Of a DNA stretch of 64,000 nt, positions 55,701 to 63,922 are shown in pieces (position 1 is the stretch's first letter; each line of letters starts with the position of its first letter). Origin of the DNA: Pontibacter sp. SGAir0037 (GTDB lineage Bacteria > Bacteroidota > Bacteroidia > Cytophagales > Hymenobacteraceae); assembly GCF_005491705.1 (NCBI RefSeq), contig NZ_CP028092.1, positions 682,001 to 746,000 on the forward strand. Reading direction: 5' to 3'. The position numbers and the translations under genes are program-made. Below the pieces are notes generated by a model. It was not told the DNA's origin. It made no database searches and saw nothing but the letters and a program-made list of their open reading frames with translations.

Positions 55701-57070
55701 GAACCAGAGTAAGTGAAGGTCCATTCAAATAAGCCTGGAGTGGCGGTGGCTGTTTGTGCATTAATTGTCTGCTGGTCAAACACAGTTGTAACTCCTCCCA
55801 CAGTTTTGTAAATGGTAATCACCTGTGAGCCCTGGTAAGGAGTAGTGCCCTTAAAGCCTTTGGGGTTGCCTGTGATGGTGCCGGTAATAACCAATGGCTG
55901 TGTGCTGGTACATACTCCGCTAATAACTGTAACTCTGTTTGAAACAGGGGATGTGTTCTTGTTGCTGGGAGTAACAGTAGCGTGAATCACATCATTTACT
56001 AATAGGTTGCCTGCCACTCCGCTGGCTAAAGTCCAGGTGCCGGAGCTACTTACTGTTGTGGTGCCTAAGGTGATGGTGGTAGTGGAAGTAACGCCATTCA
56101 AAGTGGTGGTACGGGTTCTGTAAACTGTAATTACTGAACCTGGTGCCTCAATAGAAGTACCTGTGATATTGATAGCTCGTTCGTAAATAGGGCTGTTGAC
56201 AACAGGGGCAACGGCCGAAACTTTTCCAAACTGACCTGTTTGTATATCGGTTAGGGAAGTAGGAGGGAAGGCATTAATCACATCTGTCCAGGCTTTGATC
56301 GGATCAAAACCGTACTCCCGGAAGTTTACACCGCCAACGTCGGCCACTGTACCAGATAAGCCGCTTTGTGCACTGGTAATGGTTATGCCCGACATGCGTA
56401 GAGGAGTAGAAGCTGTAATGCCTCCGCCAAAGGCAGTTAAAGGTACATAAAAGTCATAGAAGAAGTCAGCATTGCCACCGCCAGTGGAAGCAGCTACTGC
56501 CTTTTGTGAAAACTGGTCAACAGAGCCACTGAAAATCTTCAGCGAACCGGTTGCGCTATGCCTGTAAACAGCGACATCGAAATTAAGCGCCAGCACCACT
56601 TCATACTCAAAACCAGGATTCGGAGATGCACCGTTAAACTGTCCGTCTATATCAATAAGCACCGAATAACCTTTGGAGGAGGTAGACTGGCTGCCGAGGC
56701 GGAAGCGAAAAAGCATGTTTCTGCCATCAAAGAAAGAGGCAACCGGTGAGCCGTTGTGGTTGGTGTATTCTGGTGGTGCAAAATCTGTGTGCCCGCCTGT
56801 TGAGCCTGTTGTCAGGTCACCGAGCGTTTCAATTCCCATTGCCGGGAAGGGGCGGTAATCAATCTCGCTGTAAGCGGCACCCTCGTCATTCTTTCCCGGA
56901 AATCCGGCCGTCGTTTTAGACACATAGCCATTGCCGTCAGGATCAAGCACTGCCTGCCCGCCGTTAGTTGCCGGTTTGGTAATTAAGCCGGGAGTTTGTG
57001 CAAGTACGAATCCCGGCAGAAAGAAAAGAAAGACTAAATAAAGTCTTCTAAGCGTAAAGCGTGTTTTCAT
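52724..57070 (-). CDS. Giant surface protein with Ig-like repeats and T9SS C-terminal sorting domain
   Basis: A 1448-residue exported protein. A signal peptide (about 1-24, ending VLAQ) is followed by an N-terminal domain of about 270 residues with FRFRLGSQSTSSKGYSVLIDIDGQF. Residues 300-1240 are a long series of Ser/Thr-rich beta-sandwich (Ig/PKD-like) repeats full of TVTVNAL-type strands. Next come a cadherin-like module (about 1190-1290), a segment with YYRLKQVDFDGSYSFSKI, and the C-terminal type A sorting signal with SPNPFQEKVILFLPV, GKVVYTCIV and LSKGIYILKATNAGAQFTQRIVKQ (last 75 residues). The T9SS moves it across the outer membrane. It is probably an adhesin or matrix protein; ligands unknown. 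Confidence 0.92.
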   Translation of the reverse strand: MKTRFTLRRLYLVFLFFLPGFVLAQTPGLITKPATNGGQAVLDPDGNGYVSKTTAGFPGKNDEGAAYSEIDYRPFPAMGIETLGDLTTGSTGGHTDFAPPEYTNHNGSPVASFFDGRNMLFRFRLGSQSTSSKGYSVLIDIDGQFNGASPNPGFEYEVVLALNFDVAVYRHSATGSLKIFSGSVDQFSQKAVAASTGGGNADFFYDFYVPLTAFGGGITASTPLRMSGITITSAQSGLSGTVADVGGVNFREYGFDPIKAWTDVINAFPPTSLTDIQTGQFGKVSAVAPVVNSPIYERAINITGTSIEAPGSVITVYRTRTTTLNGVTSTTTITLGTTTVSSSGTWTLASGVAGNLLVNDVIHATVTPSNKNTSPVSNRVTVISGVCTSTQPLVITGTITGNPKGFKGTTPYQGSQVITIYKTVGGVTTVFDQQTINAQTATATPGLFEWTFTYSGSKSDDLGLYTATTTPPGYCESQRSNQICYSGSGNNATLNNITPRITGVTYSDGTPAVTNITASTTFVSNKLATISGTLSTSQGGVTIQLVVDGVAVSGITTTSGSSGAWTLNVQSLNLDFGKLLTVRSSVSGSSCSTILSSASNFLVTQPTTSAPTISGSYCGVVAAISGRSVEDPGTIVEIYANGVATGKTGKVTNTGYWYVDLSSLSGGGIAPGVSITARATATGEHISAPSNTVVSNPIPTGTVTINPVTEGQANITGTGPASTATTKNYITVAIEGTPYPEMEISTSGTWALNGISSFEVFAGARITASYRTGSASCPSSPVTVTVTCKAPLRYSIGTGNSSICSGETIKITVPFSEPEVSYVIMNGTTASGPAVIGTGNAIELTSAPLTANATLTVVASKISGTACTTTMDGSRTVTVNALPATTGLTLSQPSISSSCPGSFSATLSGTLSANTYQLVNAAGVLVGTAVQGTGTSASISLSTGLIYASQTFSIRVTNRTTGCFATAGSPAFTVTISSPTVNQTVSPANVTVCMGSTATITLGSTQSGFTYQLMNISNQPVSAAITGNGASQTITTNALTTAGTFQYYVAVKSTNSTCTEAFRLNNQVTINVMGEAFSTSSASWTTRCGHNLSLTLTGNTPPTGGSGRWELTGRINNTTANITIASPTSPTTTATGLSSGTYTFTWTVTSACGTSTTRASSVTVTVNCPGFYELAAPNYVNKYSSGDVLATAFDTDAGVKTAVLPQGQYLPGGVTIDPATGLITVSNPAALVAGTYTFNVNLTDNHGYTTTVPVTLCFYGTAPTVAPLPVELTVFNVSVKSSKPLLQWSTASEINNSHFVIERSSDGYKFSAIGTVKGRGTSLTPSDYNYVDHTPLSGLAYYRLKQVDFDGSYSFSKIEHALLEKTFSMEVSPNPFQEKVILFLPVTMTEALNITVYSVAGKVVYTCIVQPQEQKTELEIRLGSLSKGIYILKATNAGAQFTQRIVKQ

Positions 57071-57642
57071 GTAGGTGGCGAAAAAGAGCTGCTAGTCATT
57101 TAGCATGAGATGATAAGCTCTCATGTGTGATGCCACACGTGCTGTACTGCACTACAGAAATATTACTTCGTTGCATTATTTTGCCTTAACCAACCTTTAA
57201 TGTCTTTGTGCAAAATAATATAATAATACTCTGTTTAGTTCCTTCTGATGATGTGTTTTATCACAATAACAGGACAATGATAGTGAAAAAAATCGTGTTT
57301 TAAAAGAGTTGGACAGCCTGAAATAGAATAAAATCTCTAAAATTGGTGTTTAAACAAGGGTTAGATTGTTTTATTTTTATAATTATTGACATCAAGAATG
57401 ATGCAGAATTAGAAAGGTAATATGAATTTTAGAAGTTTTCCTAAAAATGGAAAATTAAATGATAGTGGGAAAGTGTAATTAGTTGGAAGATGAAGGCTGT
57501 AATAGCTAGAAATAGCTGTGTAAATTAAAATGCTTGAAGGGTGATTTTGATCTGTTTTAGCAGACATTATAAAAGACTTCGTATAAGTTAAAAATGTAGC
57601 TCTATATACTAAAGTGGCTTTGGGAGAGGGTGGTGAAGAAGC
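57071..57642. other. AT-rich upstream region of the giant surface protein
   Basis: A non-coding stretch of nearly 600 bases, strongly AT-rich between 57220 and 57620. It holds a palindrome at 57122-57141 (listed) and a smaller TGTGATGCCACA core inside it. No coding frame or RNA hairpin of note. Confidence 0.45.
57122..57141. promoter_or_regulatory. Palindromic regulator site upstream of the giant surface protein
   Basis: CATGTGTG-ATGC-CACACGTG, 8-bp arms with one mismatch and a 4-base centre. Its centre lies about 60 bases before the start codon. The size and 4-base centre equal those of the palindrome at 33023-33036, which suggests a related Crp/Fnr-type site, though the arm sequences differ. 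Confidence 0.4.
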
Positions 57643-57879
57643 TTACTGGTGAATTGTCAGCGTAAAAATCCAATGCTCCTTTTTATTGCCGGCGCTTAAC
57701 GCTTTGTATTGTACTGGAACAGCAGGCTTTGGAGCATTTGTAAAAATAGAACCGGGGCTATTGCTATGGCCTGCAACCATAGGTTGTTTGAATTCCGCCT
57801 CAAGTTTATGAAGCCACAGCAGCGAAAGCATAATGAAAGAAAACAAAAAATACCGGGCCTGAAACAATGCCTTTTTCAT
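57643..57879 (-). CDS. Small secreted protein of unknown function
   Basis: A 78-residue frame with an N-terminal signal peptide (KKALFQARYFLFSFIMLSLL, about 2-24) and a soluble end with Pro-rich FTNAPKPAVPVQYKAL and a hydrophobic tail (KKEHWIFTLTIH). I do not recognise it. A promoter pair lies upstream on the same strand: TTTG (57932-57929) and TACCTTTTG (57911-57903), spacing 17, giving a leader of about 16 bases. A 92-codon plus-strand frame overlaps it and lacks these features. Confidence 0.45.
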   Translation of the reverse strand: MKKALFQARYFLFSFIMLSLLWLHKLEAEFKQPMVAGHSNSPGSIFTNAPKPAVPVQYKALSAGNKKEHWIFTLTIHQ

Positions 57880-58039
57880 ATTATGGGGCGCATCCTATAT
57901 AGCAAAAGGTATTTACCCAATAAGGTGCCAAAAAGAGTTTCTTGCATTAAATCCATAAATAAGGTATTTTTTAGATTTTCTAAGTGAAATTAAGTTCAGA
58001 AAATGGAAAAGCTTTCCATAAATGAGACTTAGAAGCAGG

Positions 58040-59239
58040 CTAAATTTTACGCAGGATCACAGAAGCTGCATTGCCTCCAAAGCCAGCAGCATTTACCATA
58101 ATGCGAACAAAATTTGTATTTAAGCTAGGTACTTTAGTTTCGAGGTAAGACGGGAAAAGTACTTTTTGTTGAGCAAAAAGGTATAAAGCATACTCCAGGC
58201 TTAGAGCGCCGGAAGCTCCCAAAGAGTGCCCAATCATCCATTTGTTTGATGTTATGACAGGGATATTTTTTTTAAAAGTGTGTTCAATGGCAGTAAGCTC
58301 AGCCAGGTCTCCTGCCTGTGTGCCGGGGGTGTGGCTGATAAGAAGGTCTGTGTTTTTGTCGGTTGCCGGTAATTGTTGCAGTGCCTTTTGCATAGACATC
58401 TGAAAGTTTATTCCCTCTTTTGAGATACCGGTTTTGCTGTTAAGCTTCTCGAACCCGAAGCCGATGGCTTCAACAATAACATCGCCCTTTTTTAACAGAT
58501 GAGCGGGTATGCTTTCGAGGGCGAACACGGCTGCGCCTTCTCCCAACACAAATGTGCTGTTCCCGTTCTGAGCGTATGGCCGGCAAGGATAGTCAGCGGC
58601 CGATAGTCTGGAATAGATGCCGATAGCTTTCATCTGGGCAATGGTAAAGGCTGTTAAAGGAGCTTCGGCACCACCGGCTAGAAAGCGCTTTGCCATACCT
58701 GCTTTTAGCCAGGCCAAACCGTTTGCCAGTGCCATAAGAGCAGTGCTGCAGGTAATAGAATGGCTTATTTGTGCGCCGCCTGCGTTAACAGCCTGTGCTA
58801 CCCAACTGGAAATATTGCCCAGGGTGGTGGTAGGGGAGGCGCTGGACGAAAGTTCACTTTTCTGAAAAGCCTCGTAATGCTGTTCGAATAATCCTGTTGC
58901 GCCCCTGGAAGAGCCTATATTGACAGCCAGCTCTTCATCTGATACATTATCGCTAGCTACCCATCCTGCTTGCGCAGCAGCTTCTTGTGCAGCGTAAACA
59001 GCCATCAGAACCGATCTGTCCAGCGCTTTATAGTTCCGGTTCGTCTGAACCAGTGCCTGTATTTTTTGGTCCGCTTCCGGTGGAAGTGCTGCCACAGGTG
59101 TTGGCTGCCCCTGGTGCTGTATTGTTGTAAAAGCGGGAATTCCCTTCGTATAAGCCTGAGAAGTGGTAGCGGCATCAGCACCTAAAGGGGAGATGGCGCC
59201 ATATCCTTTTATCACAATTACCTGTTCGTCCTTATTCAA
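58040..59239 (-). CDS. Beta-ketoacyl-ACP synthase (FabF-like) in the biotin cluster
   Basis: A 399-residue condensing enzyme of the KAS II type. The catalytic triad is intact: Cys in SITCSTALMAL, His in LISHTPGTQAGDL and His in NKWMIGHSLGASG. GYGAISPLG at the N-terminus and NAAGFGGNAASVIL at the end are also typical. It converts acyl-ACP and malonyl-ACP to beta-ketoacyl-ACP. Placement just after bioA suggests it helps make the pimeloyl precursor of biotin, but this is inferred. The start codon is TTG at 59239; no ATG precedes the conserved N-terminus. Confidence 0.88.
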   Translation of the reverse strand: MNKDEQVIVIKGYGAISPLGADAATTSQAYTKGIPAFTTIQHQGQPTPVAALPPEADQKIQALVQTNRNYKALDRSVLMAVYAAQEAAAQAGWVASDNVSDEELAVNIGSSRGATGLFEQHYEAFQKSELSSSASPTTTLGNISSWVAQAVNAGGAQISHSITCSTALMALANGLAWLKAGMAKRFLAGGAEAPLTAFTIAQMKAIGIYSRLSAADYPCRPYAQNGNSTFVLGEGAAVFALESIPAHLLKKGDVIVEAIGFGFEKLNSKTGISKEGINFQMSMQKALQQLPATDKNTDLLISHTPGTQAGDLAELTAIEHTFKKNIPVITSNKWMIGHSLGASGALSLEYALYLFAQQKVLFPSYLETKVPSLNTNFVRIMVNAAGFGGNAASVILRKI

Positions 59240-59384
59240 AGCTTCACTTAGTTTTAAGCCTCGGAACTACATCCGGAACAGCAAAATTAGGTATTATCGG
59301 TTTGAATCCCGAACCTCCCGGGGAGATTCTTCTGAAAGTAATCAGAAGTGAATACAGCACAAAGCTTTAAACTGTAAGAATAAT

Positions 59385-60674
59385 TTAAGCCTGGTTGTCG
59401 GAAATTAACCGATGCATTCCTACTATTGTCTGGTATACCTGCTCCAGCTGTTCGTTGGTAATGCAGTAAGGCGGTATCATATAGATGATATTTCCCAACG
59501 GCCTGAGTATAACTCCCTGCGCCAGGGCGTAATTGTAAAAAGTGTCGCGCAGATTACTGAAATAGGAGGTGCCGCTTTCGCTCTCGAATTCAATGGCCAG
59601 GATAGTACCTTGCTGGCGTATCTCTTTTATGTTGGAAAAACCCCTGATACGTGCCGTAAACTCCTGGTGCTTCTGGGCAATGCGAATTAGGTGCTGTTGC
59701 GTTTCCTCTGACAGCAGGAGATCCATGCTGGCAAGGCCTGCCGCACAGGCAACGGGATTGGCAGTATAGCTGTGCCCGTGGAAAAATGTTTTGCTCTTGT
59801 CGTCGTGCAGAAAGGCAGTGTATATTTCTTCGGTGCAGGATGTAACGCCTAAAGCCATTGTGCCGCCTGTCAGGCCTTTGGAGAGAGTAACCATATCGGG
59901 CTGGTGCTGCAGGTAGTGGCAGGCAAAGTTACGCCCTGTCCGGCCAAAGCCTGTCATTACTTCATCGGCAATAGTAAGAATGTGGTGGCGCTTGCAGATT
60001 TCCAGGAGCTTGTCCAGCGCTGCCGGCTGGTACATTACCATGCCTGCGGTACCTAATACCAGCGGCTCAAAAATAAAGGCTGCTGTATCGGTGCCAGAAG
60101 CGGCATAAGCTTCCAGTTGCGCAATGGTTTCTTCTTCCTGGCCAGGAACAGGCACATCTATAAAATCAACCTCAAATAAGTAAGACCAGAAAGGAGCCGT
60201 AAAAGTGCTGCGGCTGCTCACCGCCATCGCTCCAAACGTATCGCCGTGGTAGCTGTCGCGGAAGGCAAGTATGCGCCTTTTGGGAGTGCCTTTATTTTCC
60301 CAATACTGGATCGCCATTTTAAGAGCCACTTCAACGGCTGTAGAGCCATTATCCGAGTAAAAGATGCGGCGCTGGCCCTGTGGAAGAATCCCGATAAGGC
60401 GTTCGGCAAGGGTAACGGCTGCAGGATGTGTAAAACCTGCAAAGATAACGTGCTCCAAGGTTTGCAGCTGTTCCGCAACTTTTTGGGCAATATATGGATG
60501 CGCATGCCCATGCAGGTTCACCCACCACGACGATACCGCATCAACATAGGTTTTACCGTCTTCGGAGAATAACAAAGCGCCTTCGCCACGCACAATGGGA
60601 ATAGGTAAGGGCGCTGTCTTCATCTGCGTGTACGGGTGCCAGATAACGTTATGATCGCGTTGGGAGAGGTTCAT
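59385..60674 (-). CDS. bioA: Adenosylmethionine-8-amino-7-oxononanoate aminotransferase
   Basis: Transfers the amino group from SAM to KAPA to give DAPA in biotin synthesis. The 429-residue PLP enzyme has the class III aminotransferase order: VSSWWVNLHGHAHPYI near the start, DSYHGDTFGAMAVS, TIADEVMTGFGRTGRNFACHY (PLP Asp in DEV), and LSKGLTGGTMALG with the PLP lysine. It lies between bioD and the ketoacyl synthase on the same strand, with 248 bases separating it from bioD. That spacer carries repeat copy B. Confidence 0.95.
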   Translation of the reverse strand: MNLSQRDHNVIWHPYTQMKTAPLPIPIVRGEGALLFSEDGKTYVDAVSSWWVNLHGHAHPYIAQKVAEQLQTLEHVIFAGFTHPAAVTLAERLIGILPQGQRRIFYSDNGSTAVEVALKMAIQYWENKGTPKRRILAFRDSYHGDTFGAMAVSSRSTFTAPFWSYLFEVDFIDVPVPGQEEETIAQLEAYAASGTDTAAFIFEPLVLGTAGMVMYQPAALDKLLEICKRHHILTIADEVMTGFGRTGRNFACHYLQHQPDMVTLSKGLTGGTMALGVTSCTEEIYTAFLHDDKSKTFFHGHSYTANPVACAAGLASMDLLLSEETQQHLIRIAQKHQEFTARIRGFSNIKEIRQQGTILAIEFESESGTSYFSNLRDTFYNYALAQGVILRPLGNIIYMIPPYCITNEQLEQVYQTIVGMHRLISDNQA

Positions 60675-60690
60675 AAGGAGAAAATTTTAT

Positions 60691-60912
60691 GCGACACACG
60701 TAGCACGTATCAAGTAGTACGACAATTGCAAAGAATCCTGTTCATGCCCTTCCTCAGCGTTAGAATAAAACATTTACTGTTAAAGAAAAACTTTACAATG
60801 TAAGGAGGCAAAACTGGTTTAATAAAATATAAGTGCCTTCTTTTCGAAATGTCTGATTTCTTAGTTTGAGAAGAGAATGTGCATTCTGTCGTGATACGTG
60901 TATCGTGATACG
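60691..60912. repeat. Inverted-repeat-bounded intergenic element, copy B
   Basis: The left end GCGACACACGTAGCACGTAT (60691-60710) and CAAGTAGTACGACAATTGC, and the right end GTCGTGATACGTGTATCGTG, face each other imperfectly. The left part shares with the element at 16138-16279 the order GTATCA-GTAG, ATTGC and GTTCATGC-YTTCCT, and the right part shares GTGATACGTGT. It fills the bioD-bioA spacer and could separate the two transcripts. No gene is present. Confidence 0.55.
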
Positions 60913-60922
60913 ATATTTAATT

Positions 60923-61537
60923 TTACAAAAATCCTTTAAACTGCTCAGCGTACTCGGCTACGGTGTCTTTGCAGAAATCTGCTTCCTGTCGGATAGACGG
61001 TAAACGACGCAAGCCGGTATATTTAATGATAAAGTCTTCTGAAGTCGTGTTTTCTTCGCCGTTAAAGATGATGCCGGCTACCGGAATTTTACGGTAGCGT
61101 AAAACCTCTGCTGTGAGCAATGTATGGTTAATGCTACCCAGGTAGTTCCTGGAAACTAGCACCACTTCCAGCCCCAGTTGCTGTACCAGGTCTATCACAA
61201 GTGAGCGTTTGTTTAAAGGCACCATTAAACCACCTGCACCCTCTACAATAAGGTTGTTTTGAGTTTCAGGAAGTTTCAGGCCTTTCATGTCGATCTCTAT
61301 GCCTTCTGCTGCTGCAGCACGGTGCGGCGAAGCCGCCATTTTAAGGCGGTAAGCTTCCGGGAAAAAAAACGATTTCTCGTTCGAAACCAGACTCTTAACG
61401 GTGTCTGTGTCGGTGAAGTCCAGGCCACCTGCCTGCACAGGTTTCCAGTAGTCGGCCTGCAGGGCTTCGGTTAGTATGGCTGCGGCAACTGTTTTGCCAA
61501 CGTCCGTTCCGATTCCTGTTACAAAGTATTGTTTCAT
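60923..61537 (-). CDS. bioD: Dethiobiotin synthetase
   Basis: Closes the ureido ring of DAPA with CO2 and ATP to give dethiobiotin. The 204-residue protein starts YFVTGIGTDVGKTVAAAILTEAL, whose GTDVGKT is the P-loop, and has KPVQAGGLDFTDTDTV and VEGAGGLMVPLNKR further on, both BioD signatures. Its ATG overlaps the bioF stop by 4 bases (ATGA), so the two are translationally coupled. Confidence 0.95.
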   Translation of the reverse strand: MKQYFVTGIGTDVGKTVAAAILTEALQADYWKPVQAGGLDFTDTDTVKSLVSNEKSFFFPEAYRLKMAASPHRAAAAEGIEIDMKGLKLPETQNNLIVEGAGGLMVPLNKRSLVIDLVQQLGLEVVLVSRNYLGSINHTLLTAEVLRYRKIPVAGIIFNGEENTTSEDFIIKYTGLRRLPSIRQEADFCKDTVAEYAEQFKGFL

Positions 61538-62664
61538 GTACCTTTCGCAATGGCCTTCTCGAGACCAGTAATTTGTTCTTCTGTATTAAATGCGTGCACG
61601 ATCAGGCGGAGTCGTTCTTTCCCCGGGGGGACAGTCGGGCTCATCACCGGCCGCACGTCAAAACCTTGTTGTTGCAGAGTATTGGCCAGGGGTTTAAGCT
61701 GGGCAGCCTCTTCTAAAAAGACAGAAAGTATAACACTGTCTGCCGGGGTGCAGCAAATGCCGCTAAGTTTGTTTAGTTTCAGGTACAATTGTTTCGCTAA
61801 AGCCTTTACTTTTTCACGCGCTGGTGTAAGTTCAGGCAGTAAGGTATAGGCACACTTCAGTGCCAGCAGGGCATGCGTTGGCAGGCCGGTTGTATAAATA
61901 AAAGCCCGGCTGTAGTTAATCAGGTAATCCCGTAGCACCTGAGAACCGACCACGGCTGCTCCGTGGCCACCCAACGCTTTGCCATAGGTAAGTACCCTGG
62001 CGAAAACCTGTTCTTCGAGGCCCAGTTCAACTGTAAGCCCTTCGCCTTTAGCTCCGTAAAGGCCAACGGTATGGGCTTCGTCCACTATCAGTGCTGCGTC
62101 CTGCTCCCGGCACAGTTCCGACAGTTCCTTTAGCGGAGCCTGGTCACCATCCATGGAGTAAACTGATTCCACTAGCACGTATACCTGTCCTGTGGCGTGT
62201 TTCAGTTTCTGCCTCAGGTCTGCCACATCGTTATGGCGGAAAGCATATGTTTTAGCAAAGCTCAGCCGTAGCCCGTCTTTCATGGAGGCATGGCTGGCCT
62301 CGTCGTAAAAAACAGTGTCGCCCCGCTGTGGCAGCGCCGATAAAAGCCCTACGTTAGCAGTATAGCCGGAATTAAAAAGCAGAGCCGCCTCTGCTTTATG
62401 GTAGGCAGCAATGGTCGCTTCTAATTCTTCAAACAAAAGATGGTTGCCTGACAAGAGCCTGGAGCCGGTAGCTCCCATTGGCAGGTACCTGTACTTTTCT
62501 TCCTCCTCTTTAATCAGCGCCCGCAGCTTTTCGGAGCGGGCCAGGCCGAGGTAATCGTTCGAGCAAAAGTCGACAAGGCCGGTAGTAGTTTTCAGATGGC
62601 GCAGGTTTCCCTGTGCCTCCCGCTCCGCCAGCTTTTGCTGCAGCTTATTTAAAATGCTAGACAT
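61534..62664 (-). CDS. bioF: 8-amino-7-oxononanoate synthase
   Basis: PLP enzyme that condenses pimeloyl-ACP (or -CoA) with alanine to give KAPA. The 376-residue protein has DFCSNDYLGLARSEKL, GATGSRLLSGNHLLFEELE, ALLFNSGYTANVGLLSAL, IVDEAHTVGLYGAKGEG and TYGKALGGHGAAVVG with the PLP lysine. It belongs to the alpha-oxoamine synthase family, whose other members make ALA or serine palmitoyl products; context decides BioF here. It lies 68 bases after bioB, across a low-complexity spacer. Confidence 0.95.
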   Translation of the reverse strand: MSSILNKLQQKLAEREAQGNLRHLKTTTGLVDFCSNDYLGLARSEKLRALIKEEEEKYRYLPMGATGSRLLSGNHLLFEELEATIAAYHKAEAALLFNSGYTANVGLLSALPQRGDTVFYDEASHASMKDGLRLSFAKTYAFRHNDVADLRQKLKHATGQVYVLVESVYSMDGDQAPLKELSELCREQDAALIVDEAHTVGLYGAKGEGLTVELGLEEQVFARVLTYGKALGGHGAAVVGSQVLRDYLINYSRAFIYTTGLPTHALLALKCAYTLLPELTPAREKVKALAKQLYLKLNKLSGICCTPADSVILSVFLEEAAQLKPLANTLQQQGFDVRPVMSPTVPPGKERLRLIVHAFNTEEQITGLEKAIAKGT

Positions 62665-62732
62665 TAGATTTTAGACTTTCTCACAGATGTACAAGTATAA
62701 TTGTCTAACATCTAATATTCAGTGTCTAATAT

Positions 62733-63737
62733 CTACCCAACCACAGGTTGGGGCTGGGCTTCCTCTTTAAATGATTTTCTAGGCTGTAAGCCCAGTAGCT
62801 CAAACATGGCTTTGTCCTGGTCAAAATCAGGGTTTGGTGTAGTTAAAAGCTTTTCTCCTGTAAAAATAGAGTTTGCACCTGCCAGAAAACAAAGCGCCTG
62901 CTCTGTAATACTCATCTGCTCACGACCGGCCGAAAGGCGCACCATCGTTTTAGGCATCAGGATACGGGCAGTGGCGATCATACGTACCATTTCCCAAACC
63001 GATACCCTTGGCTGGTTTTCAAGTGGAGTTCCTTTTACCGGAACCAGGGCATTTACCGGTACCGACTCCGGGTGCTGTACCAGGGTAGATAAGGTGTACA
63101 GCATGCCAATCCGGTCTTCGTCTGTCTCACCTAATCCGATAATTCCACCTGAACATACAGATATACCTGCATTGCGCACATGATCAATGGTTTCTAAGCG
63201 GTCGTCGTAAGTGCGGGTGGTGATGATTTTATCGTAATGCTCTTCGGATGTATCGAGGTTGTGGTTATAAGCATAAAGCCCTGCCTCTTTCAGTTTCTGT
63301 GCCTGGTACTCATTTACCATTCCCAAAGTACAGCATACTTCCAGCCCCAGGTTGTTCACACCTTTTACCATGTCCAGTACCCGGTCGAAATCGCGGTTAT
63401 CGCGTACTTCGCGCCAGGCTGCTCCCATACAAAAACGGGTAGAACCGCCTTCTTTGGCTCGTTTGGCAGAAGCAAGCACCTGCTCCTGGCTCAGAAGTTT
63501 ATGTACATCTACGCCGGTATGAAAACGTGCTGCCTGCGGGCAGTAAGCACAGTCTTCCGGGCAACCGCCTGTCTTTACAGATAGCAGCGTACATACCTGC
63601 ACCTCACCTGTCGCCTGATACTGCTTATGCACCTGTGCTGCCTCTACAATCAGCTCCAGTACAGGTTTAAAATAGATTGCCTTTGTTTCTTCTAAAGTCC
63701 AGTCGTTGCGAATTTCTGTATTTAGTCCGTTTTGCAT
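62733..63737 (-). CDS. bioB: Biotin synthase
   Basis: Radical-SAM enzyme that inserts sulfur into dethiobiotin. The 334-residue protein has [20 protein letters not shown] (the CxxxCxxC cluster ligands), [45 protein letters not shown] cited by position (about 156-181), [20 protein letters not shown] and [18 protein letters not shown] near the end, the typical BioB order. It is the first gene of a bioB-bioF-bioD unit; bioA follows. bioC, bioH or bioG for the pimeloyl start are not in the window. Confidence 0.95.
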   Translation of the reverse strand: MQNGLNTEIRNDWTLEETKAIYFKPVLELIVEAAQVHKQYQATGEVQVCTLLSVKTGGCPEDCAYCPQAARFHTGVDVHKLLSQEQVLASAKRAKEGGSTRFCMGAAWREVRDNRDFDRVLDMVKGVNNLGLEVCCTLGMVNEYQAQKLKEAGLYAYNHNLDTSEEHYDKIITTRTYDDRLETIDHVRNAGISVCSGGIIGLGETDEDRIGMLYTLSTLVQHPESVPVNALVPVKGTPLENQPRVSVWEMVRMIATARILMPKTMVRLSAGREQMSITEQALCFLAGANSIFTGEKLLTTPNPDFDQDKAMFELLGLQPRKSFKEEAQPQPVVG

Positions 63738-63922
63738 GATAGTGCCCTTATTTGGATTACGAAGGTAATTTGAAGATTTAGGAATAAAAAATCAAACCTA
63801 TGGGTAGCTTCGGTGGATAAATAGTTAAGTACTTCAGCTATTGTATGTTTTCTGTGGAAAAATTCTTTTGTGAATTTGTTTAAAAGCGGAGCCCGCAAAC
63901 TTTGCCATGAATTTTCCTGATC

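Noticed and set aside
52724..57070. Possible CRISPR array or tandem DNA repeat in the surface protein gene
   Set aside because: The repetition is at protein level with diverged DNA. There are no identical short repeats with regular spacers and no cas genes.
57709..57987. A 92-codon plus-strand frame opposite the small secreted protein
   Set aside because: It has no signal peptide, promoter or domain, whereas the opposite frame has a signal peptide and promoter elements.
59296..59330. A string like a tRNA T-arm (GGTTTGAATCCCGAACC) in the spacer before the ketoacyl synthase
   Set aside because: The 5-bp T-stem does not pair, and no D-arm, anticodon arm or matching acceptor strand is found around it on either strand.
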